Assembly: GCA_026545225.1 (NCBI GenBank)
Contig: CM048848.1
Location: forward strand, 46,192,806 to 46,256,805
Source of the DNA: Cornus controversa
Taxonomy: Eukaryota > Streptophyta > Magnoliopsida > Cornales > Cornaceae
Direction of reading: 5' to 3'
DNA length: 64,000 nucleotides
This document shows positions 10,409 to 22,603 of this stretch, one piece after another. The notes beneath the pieces were generated by a model that saw only the letters and a list, made by a program, of their open reading frames with translations, was not told where the DNA came from and ran no database searches. Numbering within the stretch: the stretch's first letter is position 1; every line of letters starts with the position of its first letter. The position numbers and the translations under genes are program-made.

Positions 10409-11494
10409 AATGACAGGGGAGCCGGTGACTGAAGCCCCAATGAACGGCGGCCGTAACTATAACGATTCTAAGGTAGCGAAATTCCTTGTCGTGTAAGTTC
10501 TGACCCGCACGAAAGGTGTAACAATCTAGGCACTATCTCATAGAAAGGCTCGGCGAAATAGACATGTCTGTGAAGATGCGAACTACTTGCACCTGGACAG
10601 AAAGACCCTATGAAGCTTTACTGCTCCTTGGGATTGGCTTTGGGCCTTTCATGCACAGTTTAGGTGGAAGGCGAAGAAGGCCTCCTTCTAGGGGGCCCGA
10701 GCCATCAATGAGATACCACTTTGGAAGGGTTAGAATTCTAACCTCGTGTCAAGACCTATGGGCCAAAGGAAAGTCTCAGGTAGATAGTTTCTATGGGGCG
10801 TAGGCCTCCCAAAAGGTAACGGAGGCATGTGAAGGTTTCCTCGGGTCGGACGAAGATTGGCCCTTGAATGCAAAGGTAGAAGGGAGCTTAACTGCAAGAC
10901 CCGCCCGTTGGGCAGAGACGACAGTCGGCCTTAGTGATCCGGCGATGCCGAGTGGAAGAGCCATCACTGAATGGATAAAGTTACTATAGGGATAACAAGT
11001 TGATCTTCCCCAAGAGCTCACATCGACGGGAAGGTTTGGCACCTCGATGTCAGCTCTTTGCCACCTGGGACTGTAGTATGTTCCAAGGGTTGGGATGTTC
11101 GGCCATTAAAGCGGTACATGAGTTGGGTTCAAAATGTTGTGAGATAGTTCGGTCCATATCCGGTGTGGGCGTTAGAGCATTGAGAGGACCTTTCCCTAGT
11201 ACGAGAGGACCGAGAAGGACGCATATCTGGTGTACTAGTTATCATGCCCACGGTAAATGTTAGGTAGTAAAGTGCGGAGCGAATAACTGTTGAAAGCATC
11301 TAATTCCCACCCCAAGATAAGTGCTCTCCTATTCCGACTTCCCCAGAGCCTCTAGTAGCACAGTCGGGATAGCGACGAATTCTCTGCCCTTACAGGGATA
11401 GAGTGATAGAAATTTTGAGAATTCAAGAGAAGGTCATGACGAGACGAGTCGTTTATCATTACGATAGGTGTCAAGTGGAAGTGCAGTGATGTGT
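10409..11494 (+). pseudogene. Nuclear plastid DNA: 3' part of chloroplast 23S rRNA
   Basis: Highly conserved bacterial-type 23S landmarks are readable in order: the domain IV/V block near 10454 (CGTAACTATAACGATTCTAAGG), the ACCTGGACAGAAAGACCCTA block near 10591, the peptidyl-transferase loop region, the sarcin-ricin loop ACTAGTACGAGAGGACC-like sequence near 11196, and the final GTCAAGTGGAAGTGCAGTGATG. The style is chloroplast rather than nuclear 26S. From my recollection of plastid 23S, many sites differ by C to T or G to A, and about 7 bases are missing near 11303, as expected of an old nuclear copy that is no longer functional. The 5' two-thirds of the gene and the extreme 3' end are absent. 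The right end stops just before the LTR at 11498. Confidence 0.9.
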
Positions 11495-11497
11495 ATA

Positions 11498-12760
11498 TGT
11501 CACGTCCCAAAAACCATACGGCACTATATTAATCCACATATGTTTCCAAGGCATGACGTAACAATCTGTCAAACAAACCAATGCATAGATACATATTAAT
11601 TTTAGCATCCCAACTCAAAGAAAAAAATTAACTTAAAGGGTTTAAAATTTTAATCCAACTAACTTGAAGGTGGAAACGCGTTCCAAACACCTTTATTATT
11701 ACATCAACATAAGATTAATGTCAAATCCAAACAAAATTCAAAATACAATGTCCTAGAGAATTTCAATGAAAAATAACCAAATAGATAATACTAATAATAA
11801 TAATAATAGTAAGCATAAACGAAAGCGCAACCTCAATTATTCTTCCAATCACCTAAAAAATGTTAAAGGATGGAATGAACTCAACAACCCAGTAAGCAAA
11901 ATACTTGTCTTTCCTAATATAAAATTTTGTTATTTACGTTTCTTAAAATTTAAACATTTTTCTCTAACATAACTAAATAGAACATTTATTAATCAAACAA
12001 ACAATATCAATATAAACATACTTAGAGCAATTAAATATCAATGTATGAAAAGTGTAGGCACAGTCAATTACAATGACATAACTCACATGTATGGTATGAT
12101 AACAAACAATTAGTAATAAATACAAGTGATGCAATGTCATGAATGTAATGTAATGCAGAACTCCTTCCACCACCAGCAACCTCTACTGCGAACCCAATCT
12201 GAAGCTGTCACTGGAAGGATTGGTGTCATCCTAGCATAACATAGATCCTCTAACACGCCTGAAGCTGTCACTGGTGGCCGTCTCTCATACTACCTAGGCA
12301 GTCACCCATGTTCACCCCTAAATGGGTCAATTTGGGACAAGCGCAGTAATTCTGCTCTATCAACTCCATCATGCATGAATTATCAAGTGTTCATGCATCA
12401 TATCAGTTCATGTACTTATTATATCAAGAGTACATTAATACAATTATTCTCAATATTTCAAAGGCATTGTCTGTAGATATAATATCATAGTTTGTAATCT
12501 ACTTAATTTAACAAATTAGTCATTTTTTCATATACTAACACAAAGTTATTGACATCAATTTAATACAATAGAGAATAGAGAGAAATAAGGAAATCTATCA
12601 TTAATTTATTTTATCTAATTTATTTGTATACACTTCAATGGAAACATATTCAATATAAGTGGCTTAACAACTTAAAAACTAAACATATCAATGTAGTTAA
12701 TATGTTTGTAATATTATTCAAGTTGTTTATATTATAAGATGATTTTTTTTACCTGATTAA

Positions 12761-12792
<32 letters not shown>

Positions 12793-13296
12793 TTTTTATA
12801 TTGGACCAAAGCTTATTGCAAATACTACTTTGTATTATATTTACAACTTAATGAATTAAACTCACTCAAAAGTTTCTCCAGAATCTAAGCATAGGTGTAC
12901 AACAAGACAATTCCAAAACACTTAATTAGAATACATATATATATATATACATATGTATATATATGTATATATATGTATATATATTCAATTACGCAAACAA
13001 GTTACGTAACAATAAATTCTTAAACCAAGTATACATGCTCAAACATAGAATTTAATATCAAGCCAAAAGTTAAAACATTCCATAGGTCTAAGCCATCACT
13101 CTGTCTGAGCAAGTTAATTACACACTAATACACATACATGTATATATGTATCTCACATGAAATCTACCGATTTATAGTACCAAATACTAAAATTATGAGA
13201 CCAACCAAAACTCACATATTAGTCACGTCATTATGCTTTTCACAACATATACAATTATATGTATATATCTAAATATATACACAATCACAAGAGTAA

Positions 13297-13347
<51 letters not shown>

Positions 13348-13770
13348 TTTACCATGATTTAAAGGTTAGATATACATTTATTTCATTAAAACAACCCTAG
13401 ATTATAATAAACATATGTTTTCTTATATAATTTTCTTTTGTTTAAAAACCTTAGATAATTAACAAAAACAAATATATTTACTTATCTCTAAAACTTAATT
13501 CTAAGCTTTATAACTCCCTTGTATTCTTTAGTATCTTCTTCTTCTCTTCTCAGGAAAACCTTAATTCTTTTCGTAAAAACCCTAAAAGAAAACACAAAAC
13601 CTTTAAATATTAGAGATTTCTTTCATGGATTAATCTCAAACCATAGATTTAAACCATCTAATCTTAGTCATAGGACTTTTATTTTAATCTAGTGCATGCA
13701 ACCATAGGGTAAGGTCGTGTTCCCACCATTTAGATATTTTATAAATATATTTTTAATTTGGGTCTTTACA
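11498..13770 (-). mobile_element. Ty3/Gypsy long terminal repeat (3' LTR), about 2.27 kb
   Basis: On the minus strand the unit begins TGTAAAGACCC immediately after a purine-rich AGGAGGGTAGAT tract (13771-13782) and ends GGGACGTGACA at 11498. These are canonical TG...CA termini and a polypurine tract. The adjoining sequence to the right, on the same strand, encodes decayed integrase and chromodomain-like sequence, so this is the 3' LTR. It contains TA/TG microsatellites (12766-12788, 12935-12982, 13297-13346) and two short repeats of CTGAAGCTGTCACTGG near 12201 and 12259. The partner 5' LTR is not in the window. Confidence 0.8.
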
Positions 13771-13782
13771 ATCTACCCTCCT

Positions 13783-14535
13783 AAAAGAGAATTTCTTCCT
13801 CGAAATTATAACGTACCTAATCATTGAACGAGTGTGGATATTATTTTCTGATCTCCGCCTCTTGTTCCCATGATGTCTCACGATGTCCCCATTGAATCTT
13901 CACCAACGGAATAGTCTTTTTCTCAAGACTTCTTCTTTACGATCAATAATTTGGATTGGCTGTTCCTCGAAAGAAGCATCCTCTAACCAATTGTCATTCT
14001 ATGACATGAGATGGATCAGTCAAGTATTTTCTCAACATCGATACATGGAATACATTATGTACTGATGAGAGCTGTGATGACAAGGCAAATCTATAAGCAA
14101 ACTCTCTAGCTCTATCTAGTATCTAGAAGGGCCTAATGAATCTAGGTGCCAATTTTTCCTTCCTGTCGAATCGTAAAACCCCATGCATAAGTGAAACTTT
14201 AAGGAAGACATGATCCCCAACTGAAAACTCTAGTTTCCTCCTCCGCATGTCAGCATAACTCTTCTGTCTGCTCTGTGCCGTACGCATCTGATCCTTAATT
14301 AACTTAATCTTTCCATGTCAATATATATCCAGCATACAGGCGATCTATAATGATTCATAAAGCACCATACTGATATTGGATTGATAGCTATTATTGTATG
14401 AGAACTCGATTAAAAATAGACGATCATCCTAATACCCTCCAAAATCTAGAACATAAGCCCTGAGCATGTCTTTAAGAATCTGATTCACCCTTTTGATCTG
14501 TCCGTCTGTCTGTGGGTGAAAGGTAGTGCTGAAAT
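13783..14535 (-). pseudogene. Decayed Ty3/Gypsy chromovirus integrase C-terminus
   Basis: Minus-strand translation, with stops and frame changes, gives recognisable pieces in order: the integrase FHPQTDGQ-type motif near 14515, a DMLRAYVLDF-like helix, SYADMRRRKLEFSVGD followed by a GPY/F-like KVSLMHGVLRFDRKEKLAPRF stretch, and a chromodomain-like WGHRETSWEQEAEIR near 13840-13890. Several in-frame stops show it is dead. It abuts the polypurine tract and LTR on its 3' side and is truncated on its 5' side by TRIM-like sequence. Confidence 0.8.
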
Positions 14536-15110
14536 TCTAAGAGTAAAATCATGCGGGCTTAGGCCCAAAACAGACAATATCATACCATCAGGTGGAGTGG
14601 GCTGTTACAAATAGAATCAGAGCTGGACCCAGCTGGAAGTGTGCTTACAGGAACGTTGGGCCTCTTAAGGGGGTGGATTATGGTGACCTAACGTAATAAC
14701 CTTGTGGGCGAGTGTTTGTGAGTACCACACTGGCGAGCTACAGGTTAGACAATCTCACATCGCCTGGATATAGAGAAAGGGGATGTGCTTATAAGTAGTG
14801 TGTTCTCTCTAAATAGTATGAGGCCTTTTGGGGTAAAACTCAAGAGCAAAATCGTGCGAACTTGGCCCAAAGCGGGCAATATTATACCATGTGGTAGAGC
14901 AGGCTGTTACAAATGGTATCAAAGGTAGAGCCCAACCGGAAGTGTGCCAACAGGGACGTGTTGGCCCCTAAGGGGGTGGATTATGATGACCTTTGTGGGC
15001 GAGTGTGATGTGGGTGGGTGCGAGGCACTAAACAATCTACCACATTCACAAGTTACAGGTGTTACGATCTCACATCATCTGGATAGGTGAATGTGAAGTG
15101 TTATATGTAT
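14536..15110 (+). mobile_element. Tandem array of a TRIM-like LTR element
   Basis: The pattern LTR-internal-LTR-internal-LTR is visible. A first LTR tail ends at 14609 (GGGCTGTTACA). A complete LTR spans about 14745-14911 (167 bp, ending GGCTGTTACA), and a third begins at 15060 (TGTTACGATCTCACATC) and is cut short. After each LTR end come two bases and a tRNA-iMet-type primer-binding site (TGGTATCAAAGG at 14914; degenerate at 14612). The short internal segments match each other (GGAAGTGTGC, TAAGGGGGTGGATTATG). There is no coding capacity. The alternative is an array of LTR fragments from a larger family. Confidence 0.65.
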
Positions 15111-15518
15111 GTTCATTACCTTTCTATGATACGATGTGTTTTAAAGTCATGATGGTTGTGAACTCATCAGAACTCTACAGTTAAACGTGCTTAGCTATGA
15201 GCATTCTCTGGTAAAAGCAGACAATATTGTGTCGAGTAACACTTATACAACACATTTACATCGAATATGTTAAAGAATTTTTTATTTTTTTGTGTATCAA
15301 AGTCATTGTGAATTCTACACAAGATTTTTTGAATCTAATTTAAATTAAATTAATTATATTTTAAGTGAATAGTGTAATATTCATTGATTAACTAAAACTT
15401 AAAAATCATATAAAAATAAATTTAAACGAAAAAAATCAATTGCTCAATGGAAAATTTTTAAAATGTTTTAAATAATGGGGAAAAAAATCAATTTTGCAAT
15501 ACTTCTGATTTGGTAAGC

Positions 15519-15576
<58 letters not shown>

Positions 15577-16689
15577 AAGATAGATCAGAAGTAGGACTAA
15601 TTAATGTTATTAGAAATTGATAGGAGTTAATTGTCTTTTAGAAACAAAAAAATAGAATGTAAACAAAACTTATGTCTTACTTGATTTAAAATTTTCTTTG
15701 TTTAACTATTTAAACTAGTTCCGACATGGGATGCTCTTTATTGTCCTTTATTGTTTGTTGGTGCATTCCACGAATTGCAATCAATATTCACTTTTTATTA
15801 ATAACGTGATGCAAGAACGGTGAAAAGAATCCTAGTGCAGTTCAAAATTCACCTCTTATAGATACTTAAAAGATAGACAATCTTTAGAAGCTATGTCATG
15901 TGACCAGTATACTTATAGCTGAGTGTATTTCTTCAACCTTTCAAACTAAAAGCTTCACCATAGCTTAGGAATGCAATTTGGATGGATTAACTAGATTTCA
16001 ATCCTAAGTGCAGTTTTATTTTTTTTTTACAGATTTGAACAACTATAGTTTAGTTTGGATTGAAAATTTTTAATTCAAACTCAATTAAGATTGAACTTGA
16101 ATTTAGGTGACAACAGCTGAACTCTACCCAAATTCAAATTCTAATATTATTTTAATACATTTTTTTTATTTTAAATAATATATAATATTCAAATTATAAT
16201 CAGCTTTTTCTTTTCAACTTCATTTGTGTAAAAATTTTAGAAATTTGCATTAAGATTTTTTTTTAAAAAAAAGTTGTGCTTAGGAGTAATTTAATATGAA
16301 ATTAACTAAATGTCATTTTAAATTTTTAACGCAGAAATTGGTGTAATTGAATAATTTGAATTAACTCGACTTTCTAATTCAAAATCTCAACTTAAGTTTA
16401 AAACTTCAAGTTGAGTTAATTTAAATTGAATAATTAGAGTTAGCGGTCGGGTTATATCGAGTTAAACTTGAGTTGTATCTCCAATTTGTCCAATCCGTCT
16501 AAGTTGCATTCGGACCACAACTTTTTTTTGGTAGGATAAAAAAATAAAAGAAAGGTAATGCCACATGGTTACTAAAACTGAATTGTCAAAATGTTTGTCC
16601 TGGTTTAATTCACAAGCAAAGCGAGCAACAAACTGAGCAACCGGCATATTCATTCATTCCGCTTAATTCAAAATCATTACGACTCCCAC
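15111..16689. other. AT-rich spacer
   Basis: No gene is seen. A compound (AT)n(GT)n microsatellite spans about 15519-15574. The rest is AT-rich DNA with poly-A/T runs. Confidence 0.55.
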
Positions 16690-17185
16690 ACACCAGCATG
16701 ATATATGACCGTTGCAACAACGTTCCGAAATTCTAAATTTAAAAAACCTGTCCACTCAGCATTCCTACTTACCGTTACCCAGACCCATCTCATAACAAAA
16801 CCCTCCTCTCTCCTCCTCCATAGAGAACCCATCACGCCCTCTCTTACCCACATACCAAAAACCCTTCTTGTAAACATGAAAATGTCACCCAATTCATATG
16901 ATCCCTTTTCTTCGCATTTCGTTGTTGCTTCTTCTCATGTTCTTTAAGTTCACAAGGTATTCGCTCTTTGGTCTCTTTGAAGTTTAAATCGAATCTTGAT
17001 TGAGTACTTGATTTTATAACTCAATTGGGGGTTTACTTCATGTAATTGTCATCGTCATTCAAGTTTCTTGAATTTAGCTTTTGTGTCTTCCATTATTTTT
17101 TTTCTAAATTTCATTTTTAATTTTAATTTTTTTTTGGGGAAAATTTTGTCTTCCATTATTGTGTGGTGTAAAATACTAAAAGTTC
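16690..17185 (+). promoter_or_regulatory. Promoter and 5' leader of the DUF936 gene
   Basis: This is the original of the sequence copied upstream of the chimeric Gag locus. Two ACCGTT sites (16708-16713 and 16771-16776) read AACGGT on the minus strand. The first gives AACGGTCA, the core plus right arm of the M-phase MSA element recognised by plant MYB3R factors. AG|GTATTC at about 16954 looks like the donor of a leader intron. In the Gag-locus copy the matching acceptor region reads GTAG, while here it reads GTAA, so a different acceptor (possibly AAAAG just before the ATG) would be needed. Intron and regulatory roles are inferred. Confidence 0.5.
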
Positions 17186-19387
17186 ATGGCCACATTAGCG
17201 CCTGGAATTCTGTTGAAGCTTCTCAATGGAATGAATTCAGGGATTAAGCCAACAAGTGAGCATCGGAGCTCGCTTTTGCAGGTGACTGACATTGTCCCAG
17301 CCGATCTCGATGAGAAGAATCTATGGCCAAGTCATGGATTTTACATAAAGGTGTCTGATTCTTCGCACTCCATCTATGTCAGCCTACCCTTTGAACAAGA
17401 TGATCTTGTTCTCAGCAATAAAATGCAGCTGGGACAGTTCATTTATGTCGACAAATTGGAGCCAGGATCGCCTGTTCCGGTGGCCAAAGGTGCAAAACCT
17501 ATTCCGGGAAGACACCCTTTTGTGGGCACACCAGAACCAATAATGGGCTTAAGAGAGAAGGGAGAGAAATGTGAGCAAAAGGTAAATTCAAAATTCTCAG
17601 CTCCTAGAAGAGGTTCTTGGGGAACAGGGCAGAATGGGACAGAGGCTATTTCATCCCCATTGACTCTAAAGCCAGTTCCTTTAGATTTTGATCAGTGTAC
17701 ACCGACAAAAGAGCGGCCTAGTTCAGCAAGAATTGGGTTTAATCTTCCTATGTCGCCGATGATAAGAGGGCGATTGGTGAGAGATGGAAGCTCGGGTGGT
17801 GGTGTTAGGTCTTCGGTGGGTGGTGCCCTTTTGTCTAAAATGGTGGACTCAAAGGGAGAGAGTCCCTCATTGGTGAGGAAAAGCTGTGCAACCCCTTCTA
17901 TATCAAAATTCCCAAGGAGCAAGAGTGTCTGCGATCGAGAGCCAAGGATCCCAAGAAGTCCCTTCAACTCAGCTGTAGGTACATTTTTCCTCTGTGCAAT
18001 GCCAGTTAATCTAAGAGAAAATATACTTACACCCCCCATTTTTTCCTAGTTGAGACTTACACACCCACTAGGCTGTAACCCTTGATTTTTTTCATTGATT
18101 CTGTTCTGCTCCAAAGCCAATGTTTCAATAAAGAAATGCAGTAGTTAATTTTTAATTTCTCAATGTAGGAAAAGAAAAGTTCCACTCCACCTCCAAGTTT
18201 ACGGAATGCAAGAGTGGTGGCTTCTCCCAAAATTGGTGGAGGTGCACAGAATTCATCGAATTCAAGGACTACTTCACAACCACAGGCACAGTCTGGTGAT
18301 TCAACCTCCAACAACAACAGTGCCAGTGTACCCATGAGTTTGCCAGGAAAGCTTAGCATTCTGGGGAAGGTGAATTCTAATTTTCAAGCACTTCCTCTTT
18401 CTTTTTTAAGCACAGATTCTTATTGTTGTCTTGACTTCATGGCTTATTATTATTATTATTAGGAAGCTGTGCAGCAGAGAGAAACAGCACAAAAGGTTGC
18501 TCTTCAAGCACTAAGAGATGCTTCAGCCACCGAAACTCTAGTTCGATCCCTCAAGTATAAAATATCTCCATTCACTTGCTTTATAGATTCTTAGTTGCTG
18601 TAAATGATAGTTTACAATTTGTCTTACACCTTTTGACTTGTAAAAAATTTGTAATGGCAGGATGTTTTCGAATTTGAGCAAATCAGCAAAAACAGATGCT
18701 CCAGCAGCATGTTTTGATCAGTTTCTGGAGTTTCATAATGAAATTGTGCAGGCATTAACCGAAATGGTGTCCATACAAGCGGCAACTGCAACTAGTGAAA
18801 TGGCTCAAACCACAAACACAGAACTGAAAGAAACTGTTGGTAAACAGCCAGATGAAGATACCCCAATCTTACATGAAATTGTGCACAATTCCATGGATCA
18901 ATACAGAACCTCTGACTCAAACTCATCTAAGAGAAGAAATGCATTGTACAAATCAATTGCAGCCTTTCCTGAAAGAAGTAATCAAAAGACAATTTTGGGG
19001 AAGAGTTCATCAACTTTTAACCAGAAGTCGTCCTTGGAGAGAAAAGGAGGGACTCCACTTGGCAAACTGTTCCTTGAGCCCACAATTGAGAATGATGAGA
19101 ACAAGAAACCGTCCTCTTGCTGCCTAAGCAATACAATCAAATTGGGAAAGCAGATAGAAACTGAAGCCGGGAACTGGTTCATGGACTTTCTTGAGAAAGC
19201 TCTGGAAACAGGTCTAAAGAAATCAAAAGGTACTGTGGAAGCAGACGCTCGAAAAGTTCCACAGTCTGTCATACTGAAGGTTATTAACTGGGTGGAAGTG
19301 GAACAGTGTGATTCTAGTAAGAGGCCGGTGCATCCCAGAGCAGCACAGATGGCCAGAAAATTAAGGATCAAGATGAAGAATCCTTGA
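17186..19387 (+). CDS. DUF936-family plant protein, 602 aa, four exons
   Basis: The exons are 17186-17974, 18169-18369, 18463-18554 and 18661-19387. All use GT-AG sites and the frame is continuous. The N-terminal 115 residues carry the typical family opening ([16 protein letters not shown], then [30 protein letters not shown] and [36 protein letters not shown]). The middle is Ser/Pro/Arg-rich and probably disordered ([21 protein letters not shown]). The C-terminal exon has a conserved helical block ([20 protein letters not shown]) followed by a basic end. The biochemical role of the family is not established, so I assign none. The ATG is the first in the exon and opens the conserved N-terminus. 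Length is usual for the family. A slice of exon 1 (about 17598-17640 and 17756-17873) and the promoter are copied at the chimeric Gag locus 11 kb upstream. Confidence 0.9.
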
Positions 19388-20950
19388 ATGGGTATCTAAG
19401 CAAAGATCCATTTTTATCAAATTTTGTTTGATATATGTTGTGAAAACGTGTGCCATTGTTGGTTTTAAATTGTTTGGAGATTGAGTTACATTTTGTTAGG
19501 ACTGATATCATGATTGTATAATATTTTATCAGATAACCTTTTTCTTATGATATTAGGGTTATATCATGTAGTTTATGTCAGAGTAAGGTCATTTTATCAC
19601 ATTACATTCTGTCTCATTATTTTATGATAGCGCGCATCCAATATTCAACTCTCATAGAGACTACACCCTCGAGGCCACTAGTTCTCATAACAAGGACCAC
19701 AACATTGACAGACAGAGAATACTACAAAGCACATTTATTGTGCTGCTGGCACACCGCACCAAGAAAGAGAAGATACTGCCTGCTTGTTTTGTTTAGGGAC
19801 AGACATTTTGGATTTTCAATTTTATTGTTTGAAATTTCCCTCAGTGACATGTTCAAGTTAATTTTTTTATGGGCATATCTAGCTAATACTTTGTGAAAGA
19901 CACTATATGAGGATGTGGAACTACTAATTAATTAGCTTCTCACATATTCCAGTTAATTTTATGGGCATATGTAGTGTAGCTAATATTTTGTGAAAGACAC
20001 AATATGAGGACATGGAGCTAATTAAAGAGCTTATGAAGAGATGGAGTTAGTTCAAGAGCTTTTGACTTGTCAAAAATATTTGCTTCATCCTTTGTACTCT
20101 GATTATCTTTCATTTACCTTGATTCTGATGATGTTCTTTCATAACATGTCCCGGTGATTCGACTTCGATCGTTTTATAAAATAGTGTATGAATGAGGTTG
20201 AAAAGTTCTTTACTCATTCATCAACCAAATTGAGTTTTAATTCTTAGTAACACTTGATCAGTTATCATTTCGGATTAATTTTCTGTTTCCTCCAGTTTTT
20301 GTCCAACGACATACAATTTGATCTTTTCGATTGGTTGCGAAAGTGTTGCCTTGTTTCAGGTGCTGCCGCCTCCTCCTCAATTCTTGCCTTAAAGTCAGCC
20401 TTCAGTGAAACAAGTATTTGGGGTAGGTGCCAAACAACTTCAGAGTCTTTTGTTAATCGAACTTTTTAGTACAGACATGTTGGTCCTATTTCAACTAACA
20501 ACTTGATTCAACAACTGAATATGATATTTAGTTTGCAGGCACGTACTTCTTTTCATGGTTTTAGCTTCCATTTCTCACCATAAGTTCTTGCCATTCTTAC
20601 AAGTTTCTTCTTGGAATACCTCATTCTCAATGACATAGTTTTTGACTTTTGAGATTTCTTAATCTTAAATTAAAACCCTCAAGTTGCTTCATAAGTCGAT
20701 TTTCCACCAAATGATTTTCCTCAATGTGTGGGCAAGATCTGGGGGGAAATTCTCCTAATTGTGACACCATAATTGATGTGGATCAGCAACTGATGTAGGA
20801 CATGTGTGGGGAGAAATTCTCCTAATTGTGACACCATAATTGATGTGGATCAGCAATAACAAGGTTCTTTAGAGTAATTTTTTTACTGGTTTTGTGGCTA
20901 AAAATGTTTTCTAGATGTATATTGGATTGTAAAATAAGATCTAAAAACAT
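19388..20950. other. 3' flank and spacer with short duplications
   Basis: The 3' untranslated part of the DUF936 gene probably ends in the first few hundred bases. Two short tandem duplications are visible: a block of about 90 bp (GGGCATAT...TTTGTGAAAGACAC) near 19869 and 19961, and a block of about 50 bp (GGGGAGAAATTCTCCTAATT onward) near 20740 and 20810. No gene is recognised. Confidence 0.55.
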
Positions 20951-20959
20951 GTACTCTCT

Positions 20960-21415
20960 TGGAGTGTCCCGGTGGACACTCGGACACGGTTAGAAGTGTC
21001 CTGGATTTATTTTTTGATCAGATACGGTTGGAACACGGCAAGAACACGATTAGAAGTGTTTTGCATTTATTTTCTGACCGGACACAACAACGACACTTTT
21101 AAGACACAATGGGGTGATTTTGTAGTTATTTTTTTTTAGAAAAATGGGATTTAAAGCAATTTAAAATATATTATGAGTTAATTAGAAAAATAATATAAAA
21201 TTTAAGAAAACAAATATTTAAATCTAAACTCTAAATTAGTGCTTTTATTCGTGATTATATGGTTTAATGACCAAAAATTATTATTTATCTATATATAATA
21301 ATATATTATATTATTATTTTTTGATGTATTTATGCCGTATTCATATTCTATTTTTTTTTTAGAGTTTATCGTATTGCCGTATTGTGTCCGTATCCATGCT
21401 TGACCATTTCGCAAT
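20960..21415. mobile_element. Degenerate GACACGG-rich TIR element
   Basis: GTGTCCCGGTGGACACTCGG-type sequence at the left and GTATTGTGTCCGTATCCATGC at the right frame an AT-rich core. The same CGGACACG/GTGTCC vocabulary recurs at 55655-56622, 57280-58170 and 61220-61470, so this looks like a dispersed non-autonomous family. Boundaries and superfamily are uncertain. Confidence 0.4.
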
Positions 21416-21872
21416 AGAACAAGATCTGATTATGGTTTCAAAGACTAATGAAAGATTAAATATTAAAAGAAAATGAGAAGAGAAGCAAGCATCACAGATA
21501 AGTGTGTTCTACTAGTTCAGTTGTTGGTTGTTACCCAAATTTTGAATAAGATGTGCAATTGATCTTTTCTTAACTGTTGATATAAGGAAAAGCATAATTC
21601 TGCTACATATTCCAATTAGCTAAAATAATTATGCTACTAATATCTATTGTTAATTTGCACTTTACCCATAAAATAACGCAGAAATTTTAAGCTAAAAATA
21701 TCTAAACTTTTTTAACCCTATATCTTGCACTCTAAACTAAACTTGTGTATCTACAAATACTATATTCTTATACTCAATAAATATTATTAAGTGTGACCTG
21801 CCATACAAGCACAAAAGCATAACTAGCATGGCAAGGATAAGATTATAAAAAATTAAACAATTTTTTTTTTTT

Positions 21873-22603
21873 GGTGTAAAGTGTGAAAAACCTCCGTGCT
21901 ATATACAAAGTATGCACAACAAACAGCTCTCTAGGGCATTTTTGACATTCCATGCTTTCGTTAACGGCAAATTGATAGAATCTCCTTATTTAGTCTTATT
22001 TACACAATTAGTTAACGGCAAATTGATAGAATCTCCGTATTTAGTCTTATTTACACAATTACAAAAATGCAAGAAACACGTTAGGGTTTTTTCGACACAT
22101 TATGTATATAGTAGCGATGACAATTTGTACCACCCCATTTAAACCGATTTTGGAGGAGTATAAATAATTTTGGGGAGGTTATGGGGGTGAGAGAAAAATC
22201 CGCATGGTTGAGAGGTGAGGATGGGAATAGGCACCCCCACCCCACCCCGCCCATCCCATTTATATTTTATATTTATCATATTACCCTTGTATATATTATA
22301 AACGTACAAAATTAGGCTTACGTAGTTATATATATAATCTTTACTTATTCAAATCTTATTAATGGTGCACATGTAAATTACTAAAAACCTTATCATATAA
22401 GAGTGTAAAGACTAAAAAATAATATAATTATAAAAGTACTCTCCTAAAAAAAGTGAAAAGAAAAAAACAACCGCCTCCGCTCCCCAGTTTAGTAAACGGT
22501 TTAGAAATGAGAGAAACCTTACTAAATGGAGACGGAGATAGAGTTGGGATCTCCCGCCCTGGTGCCATTCTCAGTATATAGCACGTTTGTTTGCACTTTA
22601 CCC
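21873..22603. mobile_element. MULE-like TIR element with internal tandem repeat
   Basis: The left end GTGTAAAGTGTG...CGTGCTATATAC is mirrored by the right end GTATATAGCACG...TTGCACTTTACCC, the same terminal style as the 3360-3850 MITE. I do not see a clean 9-bp duplication; the left flank is a poly-T run. Inside, a 51-bp unit beginning GTTAACGGCAAATTGATAG is repeated at 21960 and 22011. A second, C/G-tract-rich segment (22107-22590) may be another nested element. Confidence 0.55.

Noticed and set aside
10564-11263. Open frames of 79-87 aa over the plastid 23S fragment
   Set aside because: The DNA is rRNA-derived; frames there are incidental.
17692-18039. 115-aa minus ORF antisense to DUF936 exon 1
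   Set aside because: It is a shadow of the real coding exon on the opposite strand.
18982-19371. 129-aa minus ORF antisense to DUF936 exon 4
   Set aside because: It is a shadow of the coding strand with no recognisable motif.
21960-22061. Short direct repeats as a CRISPR-like array
   Set aside because: Only two copies with no spacers, in plant nuclear DNA; a simple tandem duplication inside a TIR element.
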